Source of the DNA: Artocarpus heterophyllus
Taxonomy: Eukaryota; Streptophyta; Magnoliopsida; Rosales; Moraceae
Direction of reading: 5' to 3'
DNA: 64,000 nucleotides
Assembly (NCBI GenBank): GCA_025403435.1
Contig: CM046348.1
Location: 16,430,034 to 16,494,033 of the forward strand
The notes beneath the pieces are model-generated. The model was not told where the DNA came from and did not search any database. It worked only from the letters and a program-made list of their open reading frames with translations. Below, piece after piece: positions 12,395 through 24,694 of the stretch (position 1 is the first letter of the stretch; each line of letters begins with the position of its first letter). The position numbers were made by a program, and so were the translations under genes.

Positions 12395-13070
12395 TTAAAA
12401 ATTTTCTTCATGAAAGTTTCTTGTTTTGATGAGATCTAGAATTTTTGTGTTTTTTAAAATTTGTTTTCGATCTTTAACATATCTTTTTCTGTTGATTTTC
12501 ATAAACTTTACCAAATTAATAGTTTTCTATAAAAGTTGTGACTGTTTTTATAAATCTGTTTTAATGTCCATTTTAGAGACAAAACTTCCAAAAATTTTCT
12601 TCATGAAATTTCTCTGTATCATCGATATCTAAAACTTTTATGGTTTTGTAAAAATCATGGTTTAGAATTTTTAAGGGACATTTTCATCAAAACAAAAAGC
12701 TACACTATTTTGGAATCAAAATCTATGCAGTTTCTTAAATATGTCTGTAACAGTATTTTAGAGGCGGAATCATAAAAAATTTTCTTCATAAAAATTCTTC
12801 CTCTCAACAAGACCTAGTACTTTTGTGTTTCACGAAACTTGTGATTTAGCCTCAAAAAGGCCCGTTTGTATCAAAAATTGTGGCTGCCCAATGTTGACAT
12901 AATACTTGAGTAGTTTTTGAAAACGGTTTCAAATTCCATCTTAGAATCAAAACTACAAAAAATCTTAATCATCAAAATTTGTTCAGAATGTCTAGATCTA
13001 AAAGTTTTGTATTTGTAAAAATTTCAAAATAGACCTGTAAAGGGTAAGTTTTTGTGCTCAAAACATGGAG
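12395..13070 (+). repeat. Degenerate ~187-bp tandem array (about 3.6 units)
   Basis: The block AAAATTTTCTTCATGAAA... followed by a GATCTA(G/A)AA-TTTTGT-GTTT segment recurs near 12395, 12592, 12776 and 12957, spacings of about 197, 184 and 181. Each unit also carries CCATTTTAGAgnCAAAACT before the block. Units are diverged but the order of motifs is constant. It abuts the reverse copia LTR. Confidence 0.65.
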
Positions 13071-13288
13071 GAATTTCAAAAATAATACGCAGTGAAATTT
13101 TAAAACAATTTATATCAGAGTATTTTCTAAAACACAAGTTTGACATGTTATATGCATAAACTAACCAGATCTTACTAACCTTTGAATGCCGGAGAACTTC
13201 TGCAATAAGTGAAGAAAAGTAACGTTCTAGAATAGCCTCAACCAACTGGTCTTCTTTGCTATTCTCTATCCACGATCGGAGTGAGTGT

Positions 13289-13293
13289 GGGCT
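13289..13293. repeat. Target site duplication GGGCT, left
   Basis: GGGCT immediately before the 5' LTR, repeated exactly at 22918-22922 after the 3' LTR. Five bases is the usual copia size. Confidence 0.9.
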
Positions 13294-15283
13294 TGTTAGA
13301 TATGTATGCCCTAAGGAGTAAAAATGTAATAAGTTTTTGGAGACATTTTATCAATAAAGAATTTATTCATTATTTATGTACCAAATCTTGTCATCTTTAT
13401 GTTCATATTTGTTTAATGTATGTTAAGTAAACAATAGTCTGAGATTGTCAGTCTAAACCTTAAGAATTGGGCATATGATGGATGGATTACGCAGAAGATA
13501 AGATTCTTAAGGTGATGGTCTAAATCATATGATCTGTAATCGAGGGAATAAAGTTGGGTGCTTTATTCATGCAAAGATTGTTGTGTTGTCTATATCCCTT
13601 TTGGGAGATAGTTTGTCTTAACCATCGGAGGTGGACTCCGTGAATAGAAACATTGGCACATTGTCATAAGTGACGATGTGTTGGATCGGGACATAAAGTG
13701 AATTGATTTGGATTAATAATTCTGTCTCGGCAAATCAATTCACTTTAGACAATCATTTGTGTTGTATCTTAATCTTGAGATGAATAGTGGGCCCGTTGTC
13801 TTAGCTTGTGTCTTTTGATATACCAAAGGGTGACACCCACATCTTAATAGTGGTATACATGCTAGTTCGTTGGAGGCATGAGTCTTGATAACGTAGACCT
13901 GTTATTCATAGATATGGAATCTATAGCTCCTCTTTAGGAGTAATGATATCCTCTTATATGCGTTATCCTGTAATTGAAAAACTGGAGCGCTCAACCATTT
14001 GGATACATAGGTGTAACCGAATGGTATACTGTCATTGGATAGTAAGTTTTCTGATGGTGAGATAATAGAACGTAAGATAAAATAATCGGGAAGGTAAGAC
14101 AGAACTTGTCCTTAAGCCGATTATGGATTATCATATGGGGATACGATACACTATGATATGTCATGGAGACTTAGCTATACGAGCTTTGTAATTCTATGTA
14201 GTTTGAGAGTGCAACTCCAAGCTTTTAGTGGAGTAGCGTTGGAGTTGACAATTATGAAATGTATATCTAGGATATTGGGTTTCATAATTATCGGGAGCTT
14301 GAACTATATAGGTCCATTTGGTCCCCTTTGCTAGCTCACAACATCTTGTAACGACACGGCGTGCTTTTCCAATAATTGATGACTTATGTCGAATTTATTA
14401 GATTGGTTGAAATTTGGAAGAATCAAATAATTCATGTATGTTTATCGGTTGAATTAATTTTGTGATAAAAAATTAATTCAAGATAAACTTGTTGAATTTT
14501 AAGGATCGGATATCTCTTATCTGTTTATTGGTTGATTTAATCTTAGATAACTTAGATCAAGATAAACTTGTAGAATTATTAGGAATTGATTTGTTTTCTT
14601 AGAGATTATTTAGATAAAGTTGTTTTGATCAGATAACTTCTCTATTGGGTTATTTGAATTAAAACTGAGACTTTATCCTATAGAATCTCGAGTGAAAATA
14701 AAAGATTCGCAGGATTTTTTATTCGGCAGTTTGGCCTGCCGATTAGGTGGTTCGGCCTGCCAATCAACGAAGGATAAGATCACAAATTTCCACGTAGATC
14801 TTATTAGATATTGATCCAAACTTGATTCTATTCCGAGTTTTTGAGACCTAATCTAATAAGAACTGACCCCAGGACCAATCTCTATATAAAGGGAGTAAGT
14901 CTTAAGAGTTACTCAGATCAGTTGAGAGATGAAGAGTGATACTCTATTGGTGAGAATCTGAAAAACTCCCTGAGAGCTTTTGTTCACAAATCACGAACAC
15001 TTGCTTTGGGTTCTCTTGATTTGTTGGAAGGAAAGTCACCTAGTAGAAGAGCTGTACGTGTGAGACCACACTCACTTCGGTCATGGAAAGAGAATAGCAA
15101 AGAAGACCAGTTGGTTGAGGCTCTTCTGGAATGTTACTTCTCTTCCCATTTTGCGAGGGTTCTTCGGCACACAAAGGTTAGTAAGATCTGGTTAATTTAT
15201 GCATATAGCATGTCAAACTTGTGTTTTAGAAAATACTTTGATGTAAAATTTTTAAAATTCCACTGCGCACTCTTTTTTCAACA
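13294..15283 (+). repeat. 5' LTR of the copia element (1990 bp)
   Basis: Starts TGTTAGATATGTATGCCC and ends TTTTCAACA. TATATAAA at 14883-14890 is a likely TATA box for the genomic RNA. By eye it differs from the 3' LTR at roughly 8 of the first ~155 positions. A short frame at 15006-15329 near the LTR end is conserved in the copies only because the DNA is. Confidence 0.93.
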
Positions 15284-15285
15284 AT

Positions 15286-15297
15286 TGGTATCAGAGC
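15286..15297 (+). other. Primer binding site, initiator tRNA-Met
   Basis: TGGTATCAGAGC starts two bases after the 5' LTR; this is the standard plant copia PBS complementary to the 3' end of initiator Met tRNA. Confidence 0.95.
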
Positions 15298-15774
15298 CAT
15301 GGTTTTTACATAAATTTACGAGTTTGTGATCATGTTATATGCATAAATTTTGTGATCTTAATCTCTCCTATGCTTGAATTTAATTTTATAGAGAGTTGGC
15401 ACTCTAGGTTTCTATATAATTTTATGTTGTCATGGATTATGTGATGAATGTTTATTAATTAATTATGGTTGATTAAATTCTTATTTAATTATTTATTTAT
15501 TAATTAATACCAGTTATGGTTCCTTAGAGATTAAAATATGTATCTAGGTTTTTCATGTAATTAGATGGCGGACTATCATCTCCGTCTAGGAATTATTATT
15601 TATTTTTAAATTTGTAAGAATTTTGTAATTAAATAATTATTCGGAGAAGACAGATCTAGAAGAATGATGATGGCGCGCAAAGGTATTTCTTGAGTCTCTA
15701 ATTTTATGTTTTTGAATTGTTGAAAATAAAATTGATAAATTGCTTTAAAAATTGTATTTTTCGGAAAGGAGATT

Positions 15775-15995
15775 TCTGCTCGGTCGGCATGCCGAACCTC
15801 ACAGTTCGGCAGGCCGATGGTCGCAGATCGGCAGGCCAGACTTGTGGTTCGGCAGGCCGTTAGTGGGGTAGAAATCAGGTGGCTCTGGCGGCAGGCCGAA
15901 CGTTCATGAGTTGGCAGACCGATCTTCCTGATCGGCAGGCCGATAGAGCATGACTGGCAAGCCGATCACCCAGATTGGCCTGTCAATCGAGAGTT
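15775..15995 (+). repeat. Cluster of TCGGCAGGCCGA quasi-palindromes in the leader
   Basis: At least eight variants of (A/T)TCGGCAGGCCGA(T/A) lie in about 220 bases between the PBS and gag. The motif is nearly its own reverse complement. Variants also occur in both LTRs near 14725-14765 and 22330-22400 and in the outer reverse LTR near 23215-23270. GC content is far above the surroundings. Confidence 0.8.
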
Positions 15996-16944
15996 GGAAA
16001 ATTTCCAAAAAAGGTGCAGTTTTAATTTTATTTTTGGGACAATTCTAAGAAACATTAAATTTAGATATGACTGGAAATATGAAGTATTCGATTCATACGG
16101 GATTGAAGACTTGAAGATGGGAATTACATGAAGAAGGATACAGCTTGAGGATTCAAGGATGAAGAATCGATAATATGTCTCGATTATTCTCTTATAATCT
16201 TAGTTTTCTATTCTCTAGGGTGGACCCATAATATTACAGTTATTTATTATTTTGCTTGTAGCTTTGCTTTATTGCTTTGTTTGTCTGCATTATAATATGA
16301 TTTGTCATGTATATTGATAACATGACATATAGAATAAGGAGTGCCACTCATATTAAAATGGTTCAAGCATATTCTTAAAATAAAACCTTGATTTCAAAAG
16401 ATTGAGTGGGTGAAGGTTTTCGAAGAGAGAATCTAAGGCCTCCATCGTTGGTCCATAGGTAGAACATGGTGGTCCCGACCCCTAGAAATGGATTTCTATC
16501 ATGTATAAGATTGGATCTCTAAGAATATAAGGTATTTTAGCATGATTTATGGTTGCACACCCCTAGGTGGTGATTATAAATCATGGATAAAATATTGAAA
16601 CGATGGTTATACACTCACGTTAATTTTATTATTAACCTCCCCTAGGAGCTCTGTTAATAAAATTAATAGCCAAAGAAATAATTATTAATATACGCTGGAT
16701 CATATAGGTCCTAAATGGCATATATTAATCAGGAGGGGATCCGTGTTCCTGATTGAATTTGGCATGACTCCCCTAGGAGCTTGTTGAATTCTGAGTTGGG
16801 AATTATCATTGTAAGGTTGTGATATTTTCAAGGTTTTGACACATAAACACATTTGTATGATTTTTACATGATTGTGTTATCTTACTAAATTATTATCATA
16901 TGTTTGCTTATGTTTGGTATATGATTCTTTATTGTAGATTAAAA

Positions 16945-19900
16945 ATGTCTAAAAATGCTTTATCATCGATACTTGACAAAAACCTATTAACAGGTGAGAA
17001 CTATAATGATTGGAAACAAAACCTAGATATCGTCATGTCCTTTGAGAAACTGAAATATGTACTGACAACCCCTTGTCCTCCTAAGCCTACGGGAGACTCA
17101 AGTAATGAGCAATTCCAATCATATGATTGTTGGAAAGATGCTAATAATCAGGCCCGCTGCTATGTTATGGCTAGCATGAACAACGTGCTACAGGCTCAAC
17201 ATCTGGATTATGGGACTGCAAAGCAGATATTGGATAATCTTGAAGATATGTTTAGAGGCCAAGCCATAACAAAGCGGCAATGGGCGCTTCAAAAACTTCT
17301 AAACTGTAGGCAAAGACTGGGCACATCTATAAAGGAGCATATAATGTTGGTCATGGGTTACCTCGCTGAGGCTCAAACCAATGGAGCTGACATCGATGCT
17401 GAAACTCAGATGACTATGGTCTTTGAGACTCTATCTAAGGAATTTATTCCGTTTAGAGCTACTTTTAATTTAAGCAATAGACGGGATATGACCTTAATAG
17501 AACTGATGAAATAGTTACAGGAGTTCAAACTGCTGATCAGGGAGTCTCCTGCTGGTGGTGAGGCCAACATGGTAGCTGCTTTTGGTTCCAATCCTAACTC
17601 TGGAAATGGAAAGAAGCAACGGGCCAAGAACGGGAAGTCTTCTATTCCTACTACCACCAAGAGCAAGAAGAAGAAGAAGAAGAACCCAAAGAAGCTTAAG
17701 TGCTTCTTTTGTGGAAAGGTCAGACATATCAAGAAGCATTGCAAGGACTTCCTTTCCAAAGGAGGTAGGTGTGATCTTCTATATTTAGAAACTTGTTTGG
17801 TTGAGGAATCTAGTGACATTTGGGTCATAGATTCCAGTGCAACTAATCATGTTTGTGTTTCTCTACATGGGTTCAAAGAAACAAGAAGTCTGCTGCATGA
17901 GGACTTCACGCTTCAAATCGACAATGGATCCTTGGTCTCAGCAGAAGCAGTGGGAGACATCCATCTTTATTTTGATAACTATAGGAATTTATTTTTGCAA
18001 GATTGTTTTTATGTTCCTAAATTTAAAAGGAATTTAATTTCTATAGCCTATTTATTTAAAGACTCCTAATTGGTTTCTTTTAATGATAAAGTGGTGATTC
18101 GTAAAAACAAATATTTTATCTGTTCTGAATGGATGCAAAATAATCTATATTTTATCAAACCTAAGATGGACTTATTGCTTAATGCTGAGATGAATGATAA
18201 AAAATCTAAAAGACTTAAAACTTCTCACTTTAATAAGACTTATCTTTGGCATTTACGCCTTGGCCATATAAACTTGAATAGGATTCAAAGATTGGTAAAA
18301 GATGGACCTTTAAGTCACTTAAAGGTGGAATCTATACCTCAATGTGAATCTTGTTTGGAGGGTAAAATGACCAAAAGACTATTCAGGTCTAAGGGCAATA
18401 GGGCCGAAGGGGTTCTAGAACTTGTGCATAGTGATGTTTGCAGACTGATGAACATCCGAGCATGAAGAGGGTATGAGTACTTCGTCACTTTTATTGACGA
18501 TTACTCAAGGTATGGGTATGTGTACCTGATGCACCACAAAAGCGAAACTTTTGACAAGTTCAAGGAGTTTTGGGCTGAAGTAGAAAAGCAATTGGGTAGA
18601 CCCATAAAGGCACTTCGATCGAGGTGGGGAATACCTTTCTGATGAGTTCTTGGAACACTTATTAGAGAATGGGATTTTATCCCATTTGACTACGTCGGAC
18701 ACTCTGCAGCAGAATGGCATAGTGGAGAGAAGAAATAGGACTTTGTTGGACATGATTAGGTCCATGATGAGTTATTCATCATTGCCTTTATCCTTTTGGG
18801 GATATGTACTACAAACCGCATGTTATCTTTTGAACGATATGCCTTCAAAATGGGTCCCTAAAACTCCTCACGAGTTATGGACAGGTAGGAAGACATCCTT
18901 AAACCATATTCGCATATGGGAATGTCTGACTCAAGTCCTGTTTAAGGATCCAAATAAGTTGGAAGCACGTTCGAAAGTTTACGTATTTGTAGGATATCCA
19001 AAAGGGACTAAAGGGGATTATTTTTATAACCCAAAGGAAAATAAAGTCGTGGTTTCAACTAATGCAACTTTCCTTGAGGAGAGTTACATGAACAACTTTA
19101 AACCTCGAAGCAAAGTGGTAATGAGGAGTTAAGGAGTGATCGATCACTCCGGAGGTTCTGAATGAAACCGTTCCGATCAATGTAGAAAAACCAAACAAAC
19201 CTGAACAACGACCTCAGGGGCTTCGACGTAGTGGGAGGATCGGGCGTCAACCTGAGAGGTATATGTTCAATGGGAAGTCTTCTTGGCTGAACCAGATGAA
19301 CATGACAGGGATCCTTATACTTATGCAGAAGCTATGGAGGATGTTGATTCAAAACTCTAGACAGAGGCCATGAACAAAGAGATGAAGTCTATGGAGACCA
19401 ATTAGGTCTGGGAGCTTGTGGATCTTCCCGAATGGGTAAAACCCATAGGGTGTAAGTGGATCTACAAGACGAAAAGAGGAGTGGATGGAAAGGTCAAAAC
19501 CTTTAAGGTTAGACTGGTAGCTAAGGATTATACGCAAAAGGAAGGAATCGATTATGAGGAAACCTTTTCACCTGTAACCATGCTTAAGTCCATCCGGATT
19601 CTCTTGTCCATAGCTGCCGCTCTCGACTACGAGATTTGACAGATGGATGTCAAGACAGCTTTTCTGAATGGCTATCTTGATGAGTCCATTTATATGGAAC
19701 TACCAGACGGGTTCAAGGTCATGGGTCAAGAGGGTAAGATTTGTAAGCTGCTGAAGTCAATTTATGGACTTAAATGAGCTTCTCGTTCTTGGAACATGAG
19801 ATTTGATCAGGTGATCAAGACTTATGGGTTCTCACAAAATATTGATGAACAATGTGTTTACAAACAGACTAAGGATGGGAATGTGGCTTTTCTAGTGCTC

Positions 19901-20890
19901 TATATAGATGACATTCTGCTAATTGGCAATGGCATTGGGGCATTGTTATCGGTCAAATTATGGTTGACCAAGCAATTTGACATGAAGGACTTAAGTGAGG
20001 CTAATTTTGTTCTCGGTATCCAAATCTTTTAGGATAGGAAGAACAAAATGATAGCTTTGTCCCAGGCTGGCTACATAGATAAATTCTCAGGAGATTTGCA
20101 ATGCAGGATTCCAAGAAAGGTGGGGCAACCATCTAGGTCTGGAATTACTCTTTCTAAGAAAGACTCTCCAAAGTCTTATGAATAAAGAGAATACATGAAG
20201 AAAATGCCTTATGCTTTAACAGTGGGTAGTCTCATGTATGCCATGCTTTGCACACGACCGGATATTAGTTATGCAGTCGGGATTGTAAGTCGCTTTCAGG
20301 TGGATCTAGGATCGAACCATTGGGTTACGGTAAAGCATATTTTCAAGTACTTGAAAGGGACTCGAGGGTATATGCTTATATATTCGGGTGGGGACCTCAC
20401 TCCTCTAGGATATATTGACTTGGATTTTCAATCCTGTCTGGATTCTAGAAAATCGACTTCAGGTTTTGTGTTTACTCTGGACGGCGGTGCCATCAGTTGG
20501 AGAAGTGCTATGCAAGATTGCACTTCGGATTCAATGATGGAGGCTGAGTATGTGGCAGCTAGTGATGCTTCGAAAAAAGCAGTGTGGCTCCGCAAGTTTC
20601 TTAGGGATCTTGAGGTAGTTCCTGGTATGGATAAAGCGGTATCACTGTACTGTGATAACAGTGCAGCGGTAGTTAATGCTAAGGAACCAAGATTTCACAA
20701 AAAGAGTAAGCATGTTGATCGAAAGTATCATGTGATAAAGGACTTCATTCAAGGCGAGCATGTCACGGTGTGCAAGATCGCATCAGAGGACAATTTAGCT
20801 AATCTATTTACGAAGACACTTATTAGGAGAGTCTTCGAGAGGCATGTGGAAGCTATGGGGATGCGAGATTTGTCATATTTACTCACTTAG
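16945..20890 (+). pseudogene. copia gag-pol, disrupted
   Basis: Translation from ATG 16945 gives a UBN2-type gag, then the zinc knuckle CFFCGKVRHIKKHC (near 17700). Next come protease with DSSATNH (usual DSGATNH), the GAG-pre-integrase HLRLGH...CESC, and an integrase core FIDDYSRYGYV (near 18490). Reverse transcriptase follows with QMDVKTAFLNG and YIDD at 19901-19912, then RNase H with MEAEYVA and YCDNSAA. In-frame stops: TAG 17512, TAA 18067, TGA 18463, TAG 19403, TGA 19637, TGA 19775, TAG 20030, TAA 20183. A frameshift lies near 18620 where the second integrase Asp segment is deleted, and another after 19130. Final stop is 20888-20890. Several stops fit C-to-T or G-to-A change at Gln, Arg or Trp codons. 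Confidence 0.92.
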
Positions 20891-20893
20891 TGC

Positions 20894-20903
20894 AAGTGGG
20901 AGA
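20894..20903 (+). other. Polypurine tract
   Basis: AAGTGGGAGA just before the 3' LTR, the usual priming site for plus-strand synthesis in copia elements. Confidence 0.85.
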
Positions 20904-20904
20904 T

Positions 20905-22917
20905 TGTTAGACATGTATGCCCTAAGGAGTAAAAATGTAATAAGTTTTTGGAGACATTTTTATCAATAAAGAATTTATTCATTATTTATATACCAAATCT
21001 TGTCCTCTTTACGTTCATATTTGTTGAATGTATGTTAAGCAAACAATAGTCTGAGACTGTCAGTCTAAACCTTAAGAATTGGGCATATGATGGACGGATT
21101 ATGCAGAAGACACGATTCTTAAGGTGATGGTCTAAATCATACGATCTGCAATCGAGGGAATAAATTTGGACGCTTTATTCATGCAAAGATTGTTTTGTTG
21201 TCTATATCCCTTTTGGGAGATGGTTTGTCTTGACCATCGGAGGTGGACTCTGTGAATAGAAACATTGGCACGTTGTCATAAGTGACGATGTGTTGGATCG
21301 GGACATAAAGTGAATTGATTTGGATTAATAATTCTGTCTTGGCAAATCAATTCACTTTAGACAATCATTTGTGTTGTATCTTAATCTTGAGATGAATAGT
21401 GGGCTCGTTGTCTTGGCTTGTGTCATTTGATGTACCAAATGGTGACACCCACATCTTAATAGTGGTATATATGCTGGTATGTTGGAGGCATGACTCTTGA
21501 TAGCGTAGACTTGTTATTCATAGATATGGAATCTATAGCTCCTCTTTAGGAGTAATGATATCCTCTTATATGCATTATCCTGTAATTGAAAAACTGGAGC
21601 GCTCAACCATTTGGATACATAGGTGTAACCAAATGGTATACTTTCATCGGATAGTAAGTTTTCTGATGGTGAGATAATGGAACGTAAGATAAAAATAATC
21701 GGAAAGATAAGATAAAACTTATCCTTAAGCCGATTATGGATTATCATATGGGGATACGATACACTATGATATGTCATGGAGACTTAGCTATACGAGCTTC
21801 GTAATTCTATGTAATTTGAGAGTGCAGTTCCAAGCTTTTAGTGGAGTAGCGTTAGAGTTGATAATTATGAAATGTATATATGGGATATTGGGTTTCATAA
21901 TTATCAGGAGCTTGAACTATATAGGTCCATTTGGCCCCCGTTGCTAGCTCACAACATTCTGTAACGACACAGCGTGCTTTTCCAATAATTGATGACTTAT
22001 GTCAGATTATTAGATTGGTTGAAATTTAGAAGAATCAAATAATTCATGTCTATTTATCGGTTGAATTAATTTTGTGATAAAAATTAATTCAAGATAAACT
22101 TGTTGAATTATAAGGATCGGATAATTCTTGTCTATTTATCGGTTGATTTAATTTTAGATAACTTAGATCAAGATAAACTCGTAGAATTATTGAGAATTGA
22201 TTTATTTTCTTAGAGATTATCTAAATAAAGTTATTTTGATCAGATAACTTCTCTATTGGGTTATTTGAATTAAAACTGAGACTTTATCCTATAGAATCTC
22301 AGGTGGAAAATAAAAGATTCGCAAGATTTTTTATTTGGCAGTTCGGCCTACTGATGGACGTGTTCGGCCTGCCGATGGGACCTGTTCGACTTGCCGATCA
22401 GCGAAGGATAAGATCATGCGTTTCCACGTGGATCTTATCAGATATTGATCCGAACTTGATTCTATTTCGAGTTTTTGAGACCTAATCTGATAAGGACTGA
22501 CCCCAGGACCAATCTCTATATAAAGGGAGTAAGTCTTAAGAGTTACTCAGATCAGTTGAGAGATTAAGAGTGATACTCTATTGGTGAGAATCTGAAAAAC
22601 TCCCTGAGAGCTTTTGTTCACAAATCACAAACACTTGCTTTGGGTTCTCTTGATTGGTTGGAAGGAGAGTCACCTAGTGGAAGAGCTGTACGTGTGAGAC
22701 CACACTCACTCCGATTGTGGAAAGAGAATAGCAAAGAAGACCAGTTGGTTGAGGCTCTTCTGGAACGTTACTTCTCTTCACGTTTTGCGAGGGTTCTTCG
22801 GCACATAAAGGTTAGTATGATCTTGTTAATTTATGCATATAGCATGTCAAACTTGTATTTTGGAAAATAATTTGATGTAAAATTTTTAAAATTTCGCTGC
22901 ACGCTCATTTTCCAACA
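20905..22917 (+). repeat. 3' LTR of the copia element (2013 bp)
   Basis: Starts TGTTAGACATGTATGCCC, ends TTTTCCAACA; TATATAAA at 22517-22524. Followed by the GGGCT duplication and, without a gap, by the reverse LTR of the host copy, so the two make a long inverted repeat. Confidence 0.93.
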
Positions 22918-24694
22918 GGGCTACACGTTTAGCTCTACCTCTAGGTGACTCTCCTTCCAACCAATTGAGAGAACCAAAGCTAGTGTTTGTGATTTGTGAA
23001 CAAGAGCTCTCAAGGAGTTTTTAGATTCTTACCAGCAGAGTGTCACTCTTAATCTCTAAATTGATCTAATAACTCTTGAGACTTGCTCCCTATTTTTAGA
23101 GGTTGGGTCAAGGCTCAGTCCTTATCAGATTAGGTCTCAAAAATTTAAATCAAAATCAAATTCGGATCCATATCTGATAAAATCAGCGTAAAATGTGTGA
23201 TCTTTTTCTTCGTGCATCAGCAGGCCGATCTGCCTAATCGGCAAGCCAAACTTGAGGATCGGCATGCCAAACTATCGAAAAAACAATCTTAGCGAAACTT
23301 TTATTTTCCACTCGAGATTCTATAGGATAAAGTCTCAGTTTTAATTCAAATAACCCAATAGAAAAGTTATCTAATTAAAACAACTTTATCTAGATAATCT
23401 TTAAGAAATAAATGAAATCCTAATAATTCTACAAGTTTATCTTGATCTAATTTTATTCAAAAATTAAATCAACTAATAAACAGACAAGAATTATCCGATT
23501 CTAATAATTCAACAAGTTTATCTTGAATCAATTTTATCACAAAATTAATTCAACTGATAAACAAACATGAATTATTTGACTCTTTCAAATTTTAGCCAAT
23601 CTGATAAATCTGACATAAGTCATCAATTATTGAAAAAGCACGCCCTATCGTTACAGGATACTGTGAGCTAGCAAAGGGGACCAAATGGACCTATATAGTT
23701 CAAGCTCCCGATAATTATGAAACCTAATATCCCAGATATACATTTCATAATTATCAACTCCAACGCTACTAAAAGCTTGGAGTTGCACTATCGAACTACA
23801 TAGAATTACGAAGCCCGTATAGCTAAGTCTCCATGACATATCATAGTGTATCGATCCCCATAGAATTATCCATAATTGGCTTAAGGACAACTTCTGTCTT
23901 ACCTTTTCGATTATTTTTATCTTACGTTCTATTATCTCACCATCGGAAAACTTACCATCCAAAGACAGTATACCAATCGGTTACACCTATGTATCCAAAT
24001 GGTTGAGCGCTCCAGTTTTTTAATTACAGAATAACACATATAAAAGGATATCACTACTCCTAAAGAGCAGCTATGGATTCTATATCTATGAATAACAGGT
24101 CTACGCTATCAAGAGTCATGCCTCCAACGTACCAACATTCATACCACTATTAAAATGTGGATATCACCCTTTGGTGCATCAAAAGACATAAGTAAAGACA
24201 ACGGTCCACTATTCATCTTAGGATTAAGATACAATACAAATGATTGTCTAAAGTAAATCGATTTGCCGAGACAGAATTATTAATCCAAATAAATTCACTT
24301 TATGTCCCGATCCAACACATTGTCACCTATGACAACGTGCCAATGTTTTATTCACGAAGTCCACCTCCGATGGCCAAGACAAACCATCTCCCAATAGGGA
24401 TATAGACAACATAACAATCTTTGCACGCCCAACTTTATTCCCTCGATTGCAGATCTCATGATTTAGACCGTCACCTTAAAAATCGTGTCTTTCGCATAAT
24501 TTGTTCATCATATGCCTAATTCTTAAAGGTTTAGACGGACAGTCTCAGACTATTATTTGCTTAACATACATTCAATAAATATGAATGTAAAGAGGACAAG
24601 ATTTGGTATATTACTAATGAATAAATTCTTTATTGATAAAAATATCTCCAAAAACATATTATATTTTTACTCCTTAGGGCATACATGTCTAATA

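Larger units (their letters stand above)
13294..22917 (+). mobile_element. Full-length Ty1/copia LTR retrotransposon (9.6 kb)
   Basis: Order of parts: 5' LTR, PBS, repeat-rich leader, gag, protease, integrase, reverse transcriptase, RNase H, PPT, 3' LTR. Integrase before reverse transcriptase defines Ty1/copia. The two LTRs begin TGTTAGA and end CAACA, and a 5-bp duplication GGGCT flanks the element. Gag-pol is broken by several stops and at least one frameshift, so the copy cannot move on its own. It sits inside an older LTR of the same family in opposite orientation. Confidence 0.95.
13071..24694 (-). mobile_element. Reverse-oriented copia LTR (probable solo LTR), split by a younger element
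   Basis: The parts 13071-13293 and 22918-24694 together make the reverse complement of the LTR of the inserted copia element. The right part ends CATGTCTAATA (reverse complement TATTAGACATG, with the canonical TG mutated), and the left part starts at the GTGCAGCGAAATT-like LTR end. No PBS or PPT is recognised at either end, so this is most likely a solo LTR. The interruption 13294-22917 is the intact element, flanked by GGGCT. Confidence 0.8.

Noticed and set aside
13024..13245. Open frame similar to others at 15006-15329 and 22640-22870
   Set aside because: All three are the same LTR stretch read in the sense direction of the element. Similarity follows DNA identity of LTR copies; there is no known LTR-encoded protein here.
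17406..17828. Antisense open frames across gag
   Set aside because: Shadow frames opposite the recognisable gag and zinc-knuckle region.
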